The translations under genes were made by a program, and so were the position numbers. A DNA stretch of 64,000 nt from Periweissella cryptocerci. Its GTDB lineage: Bacteria; Bacillota; Bacilli; Lactobacillales; Lactobacillaceae. Location: the NCBI RefSeq assembly GCF_004358325.1, contig NZ_CP037940.1, forward strand, positions 2,728,001-2,792,000. Direction: 5' to 3'. The notes below the pieces were generated by a model. That model did not search any database and was not told the origin of the DNA. It saw nothing but the letters and a program-made list of their open reading frames with translations. Shown one piece after another: positions 7,326 to 16,541 of the stretch. Position 1 is the stretch's first letter; each line of letters opens with the position of its first letter.

Positions 7326-8534
7326 ATGCGAGTTGAAAATTTACCAGATGAATTTATTACTGCGCTACCAATATTAACGACAATTACCAATGCCGGGTAC
7401 GAAGCGTATTTTGTCGGGGGTAGTGTGCGGGATACACTCCTTGGCAAGCCAATTCACGATGTTGATATCGCGACGAGTGCTTATCCTGCCGAAATTAAGG
7501 CGTTGTTCAAAAAGACGGTGGATACGGGAATTGAACATGGCACGGTGATGATTTTAGATCACGGTGAAGGCTATGAAACCACGACTTTTCGGACGGAATC
7601 GGGTTACACGGATTTTCGGCGGCCGGATGAAGTGACTTTTGTGCGGGATTTGAGCGAAGATTTAAAACGCCGTGATTTTACGATTAACGCGCTAGCGATG
7701 CGTGGCAATGGTGAAATTGTTGATTTGTTTGCGGGATTAACGGATTTACAGCAAGGCATATTACGCGCGGTTGGTGATCCGAAAGAACGCTTTCACGAAG
7801 ATGCGCTCCGAATGATGCGGGCGGTTCGTTTTAGCGCCCAATTAGGGTTTACGATTGAAGCTAATACACAACAGGCAATCAAGAGCGAGGCGCATTTATT
7901 GGCCAAGATTGCGGTTGAACGGACAAATGTTGAATTTAGCAAATTACTACTTGGTAAGGATGCTCAACGTGGGTTGCTGGAATTTGCTGAAACTGGGTTG
8001 TATCAATATGTGCCTGGGGTGATTAGTGAACACGAACTAGATATTATTGCGGCAGCGACGGCGTTAGAAAATGTTCGATTGACATCGGATGAACAAGCTT
8101 GGACGTTTGTTGTTTCGCAATTAGGGTTGGATGAAGCTGCGACGATGGCATTTTTAAAGGCGTGGAAACACAGCAATGACTTAATTAAAACGGTGACCAA
8201 TGCCAATCGTTTTATCCGCACCTATAAAGCGCAAGCGGTCGTTACCAACTGGGATTTGTATAGCGTGGGTGCTGATTTGTCAATTGCGCTTAGCGTCTTA
8301 CAAATAACCCAAGTTGATTTTCCTGTGGACCAGTTACAGCAAGCCTACGCAGCGTTACCAATCAAGGATAAACATGAACTAGCCATTAGTGGGCAAGATT
8401 TAATTAAGCGTGGTGTGGTGAAACCTGGCCCGATGATGGGAAAAGTCCTCGCACAGTTAGAACAAGGTGTTGTTGCTGGTGAAATGGTTAACGAACCAGC
8501 GGCTTTATTAGCCCAAGCTGCAAAAATTATTTAA
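7326..8534 (+). CDS. cca: CCA tRNA nucleotidyltransferase
   Basis: Adds or repairs the 3' CCA end of tRNAs, an essential step where CCA is not encoded. The product of 402 aa is typical for Gram-positive class II enzymes. The catalytic motif FVGGSVRDTLLGKPIHDVDI (GGxVRD and DxD) is near residue 32, followed by FRTESGYTDFRRPDEVTFV and the RRDFTINALAM motif, then the RMMRAVRFSAQLGF helix. The ATG at 7326 follows GGAG by about six bases; an ATG at 7314 would overlap that site. The ABC-F gene follows 51 bases on and may be co-transcribed. Confidence 0.96.
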   Translation: MRVENLPDEFITALPILTTITNAGYEAYFVGGSVRDTLLGKPIHDVDIATSAYPAEIKALFKKTVDTGIEHGTVMILDHGEGYETTTFRTESGYTDFRRPDEVTFVRDLSEDLKRRDFTINALAMRGNGEIVDLFAGLTDLQQGILRAVGDPKERFHEDALRMMRAVRFSAQLGFTIEANTQQAIKSEAHLLAKIAVERTNVEFSKLLLGKDAQRGLLEFAETGLYQYVPGVISEHELDIIAAATALENVRLTSDEQAWTFVVSQLGLDEAATMAFLKAWKHSNDLIKTVTNANRFIRTYKAQAVVTNWDLYSVGADLSIALSVLQITQVDFPVDQLQQAYAALPIKDKHELAISGQDLIKRGVVKPGPMMGKVLAQLEQGVVAGEMVNEPAALLAQAAKII

Positions 8535-8585
8535 GGAGTCAGTTAGACTTCGCGCATGCAATGAAATTACAAGGGAGCAAAGTAA

Positions 8586-10475
8586 ATGCAACAATTACGT
8601 GTTGAAAATGTCACCAGTACCTATGGTGAAAAAACACTTTTTAAAGATATTTCTTTTTTAATTAACGAAAATGATCGGATTGGTTTGATTGGCGTGAACG
8701 GTTCAGGGAAAACGTCTTTGCTGAATGTCATCGCAGAATTAACATCACCAGATGCAGGAACGATTATTAAGCCCAATGATTATCGGATTAGTTATTTGAG
8801 CCAACAACCAGTGTTGGATGATAACTTGACGGTGATTGAAGCCGTATTTGATGGGAGTCAACCAGTTTTTCAAACCATTCGCTACTATGAAGCCGCAATC
8901 GATGCGTACAGTGCACATCCGGAAGATGAAAAATTATTAGCGCGCTACACCAAAGCCGAAGCGAAAATGAATGCTGAAGATGCTTGGTTGGCTGAAGCTG
9001 AAGTTAAAACTATTTTGACGCAATTGCACATTCCTGACTTACAACAAAAAGTGGCCAGCTTATCTGGTGGTCAACGTAAGCGGGTTGGGTTGGCGCAAGT
9101 CTTGATTCAAAAACCGGATTTGTTGATTTTAGATGAACCAACCAACCACTTAGATTTTGATTCAATTAATTGGTTAGAAAAATATCTCGCTAGCTATAAA
9201 GGTGCCGTTTTGACGGTAACCCACGATCGGTATTTCTTGGATTTAGTGACGACACGGATTTTTGAATTATCTTTTGGTGAGTTGTTTGAATACCAAGGTA
9301 ACTACCAAGCCTATGTCGAACAAAAAGCCGAACGCGTTGCGGCATCGGTGGTCGCTGATCACAAGCAAGAACAACTTTATAAGAAGGAACTTGCGTGGAT
9401 GCGGACTGGTGCCAAGGCCCGGACGACCAAGCAAAAAGGTCGTGAAAATGCCTTTGCCGAAATCGAAGCCAATCGGGGCAGCCTCCAACTCGAATCAGAT
9501 GTCGAATTAAACTTAGGGCAACAACGCTTAGGTAAAAAAGTTATTAATGTGAAAGATGCGAACTTGAAGTTTGATAATACCGTAATTTTGCAGGACTTTA
9601 ACTTATTGATTCAAGCCAATGATCGCATTGGGATTACTGGTGCGAATGGGGCCGGGAAGTCGACCTTCTTGAATGCGTTAGCTGGCCGGGTGCCATTGGA
9701 CAGCGGTGTGATTGAGATTGGTGAAACCGTTAAATTAGCCTTTTACACCCAACAAATGGAAGCAATCCCCGATGACAAGCGCATGATTGAATACTTGAGT
9801 GACGTGGCGCAAACGATTAAGAATAATGATGGTGAAGATGTCAGCGTGACGGATTTGCTGGAACAATTCTTATTTCCGCGCTTTATGCATGGCACTTTAA
9901 TCCGGAAATTGTCTGGTGGGGAAAAACGCCGGTTGTATTTGTTGAAATTATTGATGAGTCGCCCGAATGTTTTATTCTTGGACGAACCAACGAATGATTT
10001 GGATATTAGTACGTTGACGGTCTTGGAAGACTATTTAGAACACTTCCAAGGTACGGTCATCACAGTTTCCCACGATCGGTACTTCTTGGATAAAGTCGCA
10101 GACAAACTATTGATCTTTGATGGTAATGGTGAAATCGAACGTTACACGGGTGTTTTCACGGATTATTTAGCGAGTCAAGAAACTGCTGCTGACGCCGAAA
10201 AAACTGCTAAAAAAGCTGAAACGACAACTGATACTGTGGAATCAGCCCCAGAACCTGCGAAGAAAAAATTAACTTGGAATGAAAAGAAAGAATGGGAAAC
10301 TATTGAAGATGACATTGCTAAGTTAGAAGCACGCCAAAATCAAATCACTACGGATATGGCTGCGAATGGCTCGGATTTTGGTAAATTATCTGATTTACAA
10401 CGGGAACTCGATGAAGTGGAAACACAACTAGAAGTGAAGATGGAACGTTGGGAATATCTATCAGAATTTGCTTAA
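8586..10475 (+). CDS. ABC-F family ATPase (Uup/YfmR type)
   Basis: Soluble duplicated ABC ATPase of 629 aa without membrane segments; ABC-F proteins act on the ribosome. Domain 1 has Walker A GVNGSGKTSL, signature LSGGQRKRVGLAQ and Walker B LLILDEPTNHLD. A charged linker of about 80 residues follows (WMRTGAKARTTKQKGR). Domain 2 has GANGAGKSTF, LSGGEKRRL and LFLDEPTNDLD. Residues about 560-629 form the C-terminal coiled coil (WNEKKEWETIEDDIAKLEAR), as in Uup/YfmR. No evidence marks it as an antibiotic-resistance type. It probably shares the transcript of cca. Confidence 0.93.
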   Translation: MQQLRVENVTSTYGEKTLFKDISFLINENDRIGLIGVNGSGKTSLLNVIAELTSPDAGTIIKPNDYRISYLSQQPVLDDNLTVIEAVFDGSQPVFQTIRYYEAAIDAYSAHPEDEKLLARYTKAEAKMNAEDAWLAEAEVKTILTQLHIPDLQQKVASLSGGQRKRVGLAQVLIQKPDLLILDEPTNHLDFDSINWLEKYLASYKGAVLTVTHDRYFLDLVTTRIFELSFGELFEYQGNYQAYVEQKAERVAASVVADHKQEQLYKKELAWMRTGAKARTTKQKGRENAFAEIEANRGSLQLESDVELNLGQQRLGKKVINVKDANLKFDNTVILQDFNLLIQANDRIGITGANGAGKSTFLNALAGRVPLDSGVIEIGETVKLAFYTQQMEAIPDDKRMIEYLSDVAQTIKNNDGEDVSVTDLLEQFLFPRFMHGTLIRKLSGGEKRRLYLLKLLMSRPNVLFLDEPTNDLDISTLTVLEDYLEHFQGTVITVSHDRYFLDKVADKLLIFDGNGEIERYTGVFTDYLASQETAADAEKTAKKAETTTDTVESAPEPAKKKLTWNEKKEWETIEDDIAKLEARQNQITTDMAANGSDFGKLSDLQRELDEVETQLEVKMERWEYLSEFA

Positions 10476-10634
10476 TTATTTGTCAAGGCTTACATTTAGT
10501 AAGCTGATAATGTAAAATAAGCATATGTTCAATTGCAAGGTGCCGTTAATTGTTCGTAATGGTTAGTGATAATGGCGGACAATAAGCGGTCACGGTGTAA
10601 TTGAAGCAGAATTTAATGAGGAAAGTTGGGTTCT

Positions 10635-11471
10635 ATGACACGAGCTGATGAATTGTTTAAACAAAATATCCAAAATATTCTTGATAATGGGGTGATGTCG
10701 GAAAACGCCCGCCCACGTTACAAGAATGGTGAAACCGCCAATAGTAAATATGTGACGGGTTCATTTGCAGAATATGATTTGGCGAATGGGGATTTCCCAA
10801 TTACGACGTTACGCCCAATTGCGATTAAGTCGGCAATCAAGGAATTACTGTGGATTTATCAAGACCAAAGTAATGATTTGGATGTGCTTGAGAACAAGTA
10901 CGGGGTGAAGTATTGGCGTGATTGGGCAATTGATGATGGAACAATTGGCCAACGCTATGGTGCGACAGTTCGTAAGCACAACATTATTGGCAACTTGCTT
11001 GAAGGGCTCGCGAAGAATCCGTGGAATCGCCGTAACATCATTAACTTGTGGCAATATGATGATTTGGCTGAAACGGCTGGTTTAATGCCATGCGCATTCC
11101 AAAGCATGTACGATGTTCGCCGCGTGGGGGATGAAATTTATCTCGATGCGACGTTAATTCAACGTTCAAATGATATGTTAGTGGCCCACCACATTAACGC
11201 GATGCAATACGTTGCGTTGCAAATGATGTTGGCCAAGCATTTTGGTTGGAAAGTTGGGAAGTTTTTCTACTTCATCAACAACTTGCACATTTACGATAAC
11301 CAATTTGAACAAGCTAATGAATTGTTGAGCCGTGAAGGAACTGATGAAAAACCAATCTTGAAGCTCGATGTTCCAGATGGTACTAATTTCTTTGACATCA
11401 AGCCCGAAGATTTTGTCATGGAAAACTATCATCCAGTAAAGCCGCAATTGAAGTTTGATTTAGCGATTTAA
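10635..11471 (+). CDS. thyA: Thymidylate synthase
   Basis: Methylates dUMP to dTMP using methylene-tetrahydrofolate. The product is 278 aa. The catalytic cysteine lies in [13 protein letters not shown]; the phosphate-binding and nucleotide motifs [19 protein letters not shown] and [12 protein letters not shown] are present. The ATG at 10635 is chosen over a TTG nine bases upstream because GAGGAAAG precedes it by about ten bases. Element copy C is inserted directly after the stop codon, separating thyA from dfrA, which are usually adjacent and work in the same folate cycle. Confidence 0.96.
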   Translation: MTRADELFKQNIQNILDNGVMSENARPRYKNGETANSKYVTGSFAEYDLANGDFPITTLRPIAIKSAIKELLWIYQDQSNDLDVLENKYGVKYWRDWAIDDGTIGQRYGATVRKHNIIGNLLEGLAKNPWNRRNIINLWQYDDLAETAGLMPCAFQSMYDVRRVGDEIYLDATLIQRSNDMLVAHHINAMQYVALQMMLAKHFGWKVGKFFYFINNLHIYDNQFEQANELLSREGTDEKPILKLDVPDGTNFFDIKPEDFVMENYHPVKPQLKFDLAI

Positions 11472-11472
11472 T

Positions 11473-11905
11473 TACGCTATTCCGTTTGATGTGGGATTGA
11501 AGTTTGAATAAACTTGGCCACTACGTGCCGGTAAATTACTTGGCGCACTGCGCTGGAAGCACATGTTCAAGCCAAAGTGCGGTCTTGAACAACTCGGATA
11601 AGCTGGGACTCTAAGGAATAAATTCCTAAGAGTCCTCATCTTATCCTCAGCGGGAATATGTGCTGCACACATATTCCCCCAGTCGCGGTGTAAAGGCTGC
11701 GCCCGCCAAGCAATTTACCGGCACTCCGTTAGTTAGGGATAATATTGAAACTAGTAAAAGAACAGTCGTTGTTGGGTAGATTCAAGCAGATCAGTAATCA
11801 TTGATTTTTTAATGTGCCCAAACTAGTGGCTATGGTATATTCCATAGTACGTGCACATTCTTAAACAAAAGTACGGAAATGAGAATCCCACGCTAGAATA
11901 AATAG
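11473..11905 (+). mobile_element. Non-autonomous ISL3-type element, copy C (type 1, full length)
   Basis: Left end ctattccgtttgatgtggg and right end cccacgctagaataaat are inverted repeats matching the ISL3 termini. It is flanked by GATTTAAT at 11465-11472 and again at 11906-11913, a perfect 8-bp duplication as expected for ISL3. The core shows an outer stem (GTGCCGGTAAATTACTTGGC with its complement near 11703-11724), a CACTGCGCTGG / CCAGTCGCGGTG helix, and inner hairpins GTTCAAG/CTTGAAC, ACTCTAAGGAAT/ATTCCTAAGAGT and AATATGTG/CACACATATT. It lies between thyA and dfrA. Confidence 0.85.
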
Positions 11906-12081
11906 GATTTAATTGAGGCATGGGGTTGGGATATACCCCGATGACTAATTCGCAGCTAATTGATTTAGTGATATAAAGCCGCGGATATGTATCTTATGAT
12001 ATGTATTTGTAATGTGATGTTCATACTTTCTTCATAGCAATTGAGGTGAAAGAGTATATAATCTTAAGACATGAGGTAGCT

Positions 12082-12573
12082 ATGATTAAATTAATCTGGG
12101 CTGAAGCACATAACCATGTAATCGCTGATAAGGGGGATATTCCTTGGAAACTCCCCGCAGATCAGCAATTTTTTAAACAATTAACCCTCAATCACCCGAT
12201 TGTGTTTGGTCGTAACACGTTGCTTTCGTTTCGTGGGCGGCCATTACCGAAGCGGACAAATATTGTTTTGTCACACGATACTAAACTTGAAGTGCCAGCA
12301 GGGTTTACCTTGATGCATTCAATTGAAGAAGTGATGGCGTTTGCCAAAGCGCAAAATGATGATTTGTACGTGATTGGTGGTAAAGGCATTTATCAATCAT
12401 TCATGCCATACGCAGATGAATTGATTGTCACTGAGATTGACGCGGATATTTCCGGGGATACGCAGATGGACGCAATTGATTTGGATACTTGGCAAGTGGT
12501 TAATCGCGTCGTTGGCACGGTTGATGAAAAAAATATCTACCCCCACATTTTTAAAACTTACCAAAGGAAGTAA
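12082..12573 (+). CDS. dfrA: Dihydrofolate reductase
   Basis: Reduces dihydrofolate to tetrahydrofolate with NADPH, regenerating the cofactor spent by ThyA. The product is 163 aa, normal for bacterial DHFR. Conserved features: GDIPWKLPADQQFFK with the substrate-binding Asp, GRNTLLSF, the NADPH loop LYVIGGKGIYQSFMPYADEL and the C-terminal TEIDADISGDT. The ATG at 12082 follows GAGGT at a normal distance; an in-frame ATG at 12046 has no family similarity after it. A small membrane protein gene starts ten bases downstream and is probably in the same transcript. Confidence 0.94.
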   Translation: MIKLIWAEAHNHVIADKGDIPWKLPADQQFFKQLTLNHPIVFGRNTLLSFRGRPLPKRTNIVLSHDTKLEVPAGFTLMHSIEEVMAFAKAQNDDLYVIGGKGIYQSFMPYADELIVTEIDADISGDTQMDAIDLDTWQVVNRVVGTVDEKNIYPHIFKTYQRK

Positions 12574-12583
12574 AGCCCACACA

Positions 12584-12763
12584 ATGACCCAATTAAAATC
12601 TTTTGATTTACTTTGGATCGTCGGACTTGTTTTGTTTGGCTTAGGTTTCGGGATTGACTATACTGCATTGAAATTTTTCGGTGGCGTATTGTTTTTCGGA
12701 GCTTTAGCACAACGCTACGTCTGCCGCATCCACGACAAGCGCAACGCTGCTGTTAAGAAGTAA
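12584..12763 (+). CDS. Small two-helix membrane protein downstream of dfrA
   Basis: Product of 59 aa, MTQLKSFDLLWIVGLVLFGL..., with two hydrophobic segments (residues about 8-24 and 29-45) and a basic C-terminus (RIHDKRNAAVKK). Not recognised as a named family. It starts ten bases after the dfrA stop and is followed by a terminator, so it is most likely the last gene of the dfrA transcript. The reading frame extends upstream into dfrA, but the ATG at 12584 is the sensible start. Confidence 0.7.
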   Translation: MTQLKSFDLLWIVGLVLFGLGFGIDYTALKFFGGVLFFGALAQRYVCRIHDKRNAAVKK

Positions 12764-12784
12764 CACTAATAGTAGTTAAATAAT

Positions 12785-12817
12785 GAGTGACCTTTACCTA
12801 GGTTGCTCATTTTTTTG
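12785..12817 (+). terminator. Terminator of the dfrA operon
   Basis: GAGTGACC pairs with GGTTGCTC (two G-T pairs), followed by a T7 tract. Element copy D follows within about 12 bases. Confidence 0.75.
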
Positions 12818-12828
12818 TTACTGCCAAA

Positions 12829-13296
12829 TTGAATAAAATTGGCCACTACGTGTCGGTAAATTACTTGACGCACCACGCTGGAAGCAACCTCCCAAGCCAA
12901 AATGCGGTCTTGGGAGGTTCAGACAAGCTGGGAGTCTAAGGAATAAATTCCTAAGACTCCTCAGCTTATCCTCAGCGGAAACATGTGCTGCACACATATT
13001 CCCCCAGTCGCGGTGTAAAGGCTGCGCCCGCCAAGCAATTTACCGGCACTCCGTTACGTTGTAGTTCTTAAACTAGTCAAAAAGTCGTTGTGGTCCGAAG
13101 TACATTGAAAACTAACTGATCCACTGAAATAATACGTAAGTTTAATCAAATCAGTAATTCGTTGGTGGGTAGATTCAATCAACCAAGTTATTTCTGATTC
13201 TGTGATGTGCTCAACCTAGTGTCCAAGGTATATTCCGTGGTGCGTGAGTATTCTTAAATAAAAGTCCAAAAATGAGAATTCCACGCCAGAATAAAT
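12829..13296 (+). mobile_element. Non-autonomous ISL3-type element, copy D (type 1, left end lost)
   Basis: Starts at aaattgaataaaattggcc, so the first ~20 bases of the usual end are missing; it ends ccacgccagaataaat. The full branched core is present with CCTCCCAAG/CTTGGGAGG and AGTCTAAGGAAT/ATTCCTAAGACT arms. The right third is longer than in copies C and H (extra aagtacattgaaaactaac segment shared with copy I). It lies just after the poly-T of the dfrA terminator. Confidence 0.75.
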
Positions 13297-13388
13297 CGCG
13301 CCTAATTTGTAATAATTTTGCTATGCCGAATGCGGTGATTTTTTGTTATGATAGACGGAGTGATAAAGAGAAATGGAGCAATTACATA

Positions 13389-13610
13389 ATGGATAATCAA
13401 CGAGATGTCGCATATGAAACGTATGCTTTAGATGCAGAAATTGTAGCTAGTGATCCGATTAGTTTTACGTTGAAGGACGGGTCTGAATATAAGATGACGC
13501 CACGGCAATACCGGAAAGGGACGCCTGGGGTTATTATTGACCATGAGGTTGATAAAGAGTTTTTGATTAACGGGGGGATGTTAAAAGTTGCCCGTAAAGA
13601 GTGGGTTTAA
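13389..13610 (+). CDS. Small hypothetical protein
   Basis: Product of 73 aa, MDNQRDVAYETYALDAEIVA..., predicted mostly beta-strand and soluble; it contains KDGSEYKMTPRQYRKGTPGV. Not recognised. The ATG at 13389 follows GGAG by about ten bases; the upstream reading frame to 13272 runs through mobile element D and is not coding. A sigma-70-like TATGAT lies at about 13347 just upstream. Next downstream are the remains of the pepQ terminator and the ISL3 element. Confidence 0.65.
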   Translation: MDNQRDVAYETYALDAEIVASDPISFTLKDGSEYKMTPRQYRKGTPGVIIDHEVDKEFLINGGMLKVARKEWV

Positions 13611-13676
13611 CCGCGATAGCTTAAAAGTTTTGAATTAAGATTTTGGTTGAAAAAAGACCCGCTTTCTCCTTATTCT

Positions 13677-15206
13677 GGCTCTATTCCGTCTGACGTGGGT
13701 TGGGCGAAATTAAGCTTGTGAAATAACCCTGGAATCTTAACGGATTTCGGGGTTTTATTCTGTCATCAATTTAGTGAATTGTGATGTTAAAACGTGTTTA
13801 TTTAATAATTGGAGACGAATTCGATGGAAGAAGTTAGCGGGTTTAGCGTAACCATAGGCGGTCCGTTTCATTTGTTTGATACGTCGATTAATGCCTTCAA
13901 TACGCCCGTTACTGGCTTTAACTCTAAACGATTCAATGATGCCACGTCTGTATTTCTTATAAGTTTTGATGACCGTATCCATGGGCGTGCCAGTAGTTTT
14001 ATAGTTTTTAAGTAGCGCGACGAATTCATCTTCCTTGCGGCTGTTTACGGCCCGTAAAATAAGCTGATAGATTTCGCAAGCAATGCCCAAGTTTGGGCAT
14101 TGGGTATAGACCTCATCAAGGATGTCGATGGTGAAAGCGTATTGATTAATGCCTTTGAAACCAGCGCGATGCGAAATATCATACTTTGACTCGTTGGTTA
14201 AGAAAAGTTTCCAGTTGACTTGAGAATTTTGTAAGATTCGAGTACGGTTTGTCGACAGTGTTTGGTACCCAGTTTCGGACAGATTGAACGGCTTTCATCG
14301 CCAGTTGGACAGTATGAAAGCGGGTCGATAACGACCTGTGCGTTAGGAAACATCCGCCGGACAACAGTTTGATAGTTGGCGTTCATATCAGTGACCACAA
14401 GTTTCACACATTTACGATTTAACGAGAAATTCGCCAAATAGCCCCTACTTTAGCCGTTCGTGCGCTCTGGGAAAAATCTCGATAAAATCAGAATTCGAGC
14501 CATTGATCATTTTCGAAGCCGTAGCGATTTTTCATGTATTGAACTTCATCAATACAACTGGTGGGAGTGTTTGTCATTAGTTTGGCCCGGTAACGGTCAG
14601 CTGTGGCGTTTGAGAGTTTATGAATCTAGTGTGTGATAGTTTGAGGATATATGAAATCAACTTGGCTGAGATATCAAATCGTGCGAGGTCGAGTATTTGA
14701 AGCAATAAAGGGCGTGTAATTTTAGAATTGTCCCGTAAATCATGGGATTGGGCGACAACAGTACGGGCGCAGCCGTTACACTTATAACGTTTTTTGTCGA
14801 GATGTAGGACTTGATGATAACCGTTTGTGGAAGGCAATACGTGAACCGAATATTCCGTGGAATGGCGATACAAACTTGAATGAGCACAGTAAGGGCAACA
14901 TTCAGGCATAACATCAAGCGTAGCGGCGTAATTAAGGGTTGCGTAATCATGTTTGTCATTCTGAGTAAGATAGTTGAACTCACCATCATCAGTAATGTGA
15001 AAATTGAAATTTGGGTCTGTTAATCCAGTGGCACGTAAGATAGAATTATTAGTGGGCATATGTCGTATTTCCTTTTCTGTTTGTGTGAGAACTTCAGAAT
15101 AACAAGGAAAGACGATGTATGTCTTTTTATTTTGGGAAAAGTTTGTGAAATTTGAATACCAAAAAAGCGTGAGATATTGAAATCCCACGCTAAAAAAAAT
15201 ACAGCC
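13677..15206. mobile_element. ISL3-family insertion sequence, copy 1 (1530 bp)
   Basis: Bounded by inverted repeats GGCTCTATTCCGTCTGACGT... and ...ACGCTAAAAAAAATACAGCC, and by a perfect 8-bp duplication CTTATTCT (13669-13676 and 15207-15214). It is the same length as copy 2 (38797-40326) and appears identical outside about 14148-14635, where some twenty small insertions and deletions break the transposase frame. The insertion splits the pepQ terminator: AGACCCGCTTTCTCCTTATTC lies on the left and GAATAAGGTGGAAAGCGGGT on the right. Confidence 0.95.
13755..15059 (-). pseudogene. ISL3 transposase, frame broken as given
   Basis: Corresponds to the intact 434-aa transposase of copy 2. The N-terminal zinc-ribbon half (from ATG 15059, MPTNNSILRATG) and the C-terminal part (13755-14090, with NGRIEGINRRIKQMKRTAYG) are unchanged. 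Between 14148 and 14635 many single-base length changes, most in short homopolymer runs, shift the frame repeatedly. The indels sum to zero, so the element keeps its length. The pattern looks like uncorrected sequencing error in the middle of a repeat at least as much as true decay, so the gene may be intact in the organism. Confidence 0.85.
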
Positions 15207-15214
15207 CTTATTCT

Positions 15215-15236
15215 GAATAAGGTGGAAAGCGGGTCT
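15215..15236 (-). terminator. Half of the pepQ terminator, split by the IS
   Basis: The downstream arm of the hairpin (GAATAAGGTGGAAAGCGGGT and two more bases) is next to pepQ; its partner arm and the T-run lie at 13649-13675 beyond the IS. Rejoined across the duplication they would form a ~21-bp stem. Confidence 0.8.
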
Positions 15237-15246
15237 CTTGATGTTG

Positions 15247-16350
15247 TTAGTCGAAGTATTGGAGTTCTTTTGGTGTGTGGGTGAATGATTCAGCGCCAGT
15301 TTCAGTGATGGCAACAGAATCTTCAATGCGGACCCCAACGACGCCAGGAATGTAGATACCGGGTTCAATTGAGAAGGTCATGCCGGGCACGATTTCGAGG
15401 TCGTTACCTTCCATGATTGATGGATATTCGTGTTCACCCATCCCCATTCCGTGGCCAAGACGGTGAATAAAGTATTCACCATAACCGGCTTTGGTAATGA
15501 TGTCACGGGCAACCTTGTCGAGTTGGGCAGCGGTAATTCCTGGTTTAGCAGCGGCTTGGGCGGCTAATTCAGCTTCAAGAACAACTTTGTGAACTTCAAG
15601 TTGTTTTTCGCTTGGCTTACCAAATGCAACGGTCCGTGAAGTATCTGAGATGTAGCCTTGGTAAATGGTACCAAGGTCAAACAAGATGAGTTCGTCACGC
15701 GCGATTTTGATGTCTGAGGTTGCGCCGTGGGGATCAGCGGCGTGGGCACCAGCTTGGATAAGAGTATCAAAACTCATGCCAACGACACCGCGAATTTTTG
15801 AGGCGTATTCTAATTCGGCAGCAACTTGGAGTTCGCTCTTACCTTCAGCGAGGGCTTTCCAACCAGTTTCCATCGCAAAGTCAGCATCGCGACCGGCTTG
15901 GTGGAGTAAAGCAATTTCGGCTGGCGTCTTAACCATCCGCATTTTTGCCATGTATTCAGTTGCGTCGGCGTCGAATTTAGCAGCGGGGAAATATTGGTGA
16001 ATCGCTTCAAAACGGTCAACCGTCAAGCTTTCTTTCTCAATAATCCAACTGGCAGGGTTAGTATCACGTTTTTTAATATTTTCAGCAATCATCTTGAAAG
16101 CATCTTCGTGATCTTGGTAACCGTAAACGTCGTATGGCCAACCAGTTGCCTTAACAACTTCCACTTCAAGTGCAGGTGCAAAAATGAAGGGGTCTTTGTT
16201 AGGGAAGACAACTAATGCCAAAACACGTTCAAGTGGGTCTGAACCAAAACCAGTTAAGTAGTGAACACTTTCAAAATTTGAGAAGTAGGCGATGTCGGCC
16301 TGTTGTTGACCAACCCATTCGCGAACTTGATTTAAGTGCGTATAATCCAT
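15247..16350 (-). CDS. pepQ: Xaa-Pro dipeptidase (prolidase)
   Basis: Cytoplasmic M24 metallopeptidase that splits X-Pro dipeptides, the last step of casein or peptide use in lactic acid bacteria. The product is 367 aa. An N-terminal creatinase-like domain precedes the pita-bread domain with the metal ligands: LFDLGTIYQGYISDTSRT (two Asp), HRLGHGMGMGEHEYPS (His), FSIEPGIYIPG (Glu) and VRIEDSVAIT (Glu). The ATG at 16350 follows GAGG at about 11 bases. It is divergent from ccpA with a cre-like site between, an arrangement known in several lactic acid bacteria. An IS has split its terminator. Confidence 0.95.
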   Translation of the reverse strand: MDYTHLNQVREWVGQQQADIAYFSNFESVHYLTGFGSDPLERVLALVVFPNKDPFIFAPALEVEVVKATGWPYDVYGYQDHEDAFKMIAENIKKRDTNPASWIIEKESLTVDRFEAIHQYFPAAKFDADATEYMAKMRMVKTPAEIALLHQAGRDADFAMETGWKALAEGKSELQVAAELEYASKIRGVVGMSFDTLIQAGAHAADPHGATSDIKIARDELILFDLGTIYQGYISDTSRTVAFGKPSEKQLEVHKVVLEAELAAQAAAKPGITAAQLDKVARDIITKAGYGEYFIHRLGHGMGMGEHEYPSIMEGNDLEIVPGMTFSIEPGIYIPGVVGVRIEDSVAITETGAESFTHTPKELQYFD

Positions 16351-16423
16351 AAGATAAAAGCCTCTTTTCAAGTATTTCGTTTCCAATTATCAATTCTAAC
16401 ACAAATCTAATGAAACTTTCCGT

Positions 16424-16437
16424 TGAAAACGTTTGCA
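16424..16437. promoter_or_regulatory. Catabolite responsive element between pepQ and ccpA
   Basis: TGAAAACGTTTGCA matches the cre consensus TGWAANCGNTNWCA except for one position. A second weaker TGAAAACG block lies near 16483-16490. Position between divergent pepQ and ccpA suggests CcpA control of one or both. Confidence 0.6.
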
Positions 16438-16541
16438 AAGAGTGCTAGTTTTTTGATAAACTGGATGTATTATGAAAACGGAATGAAAACGATTAGTATC
16501 AGCAATTATAGATCGATTAATTTAAGGGGAACTATTGAAGT

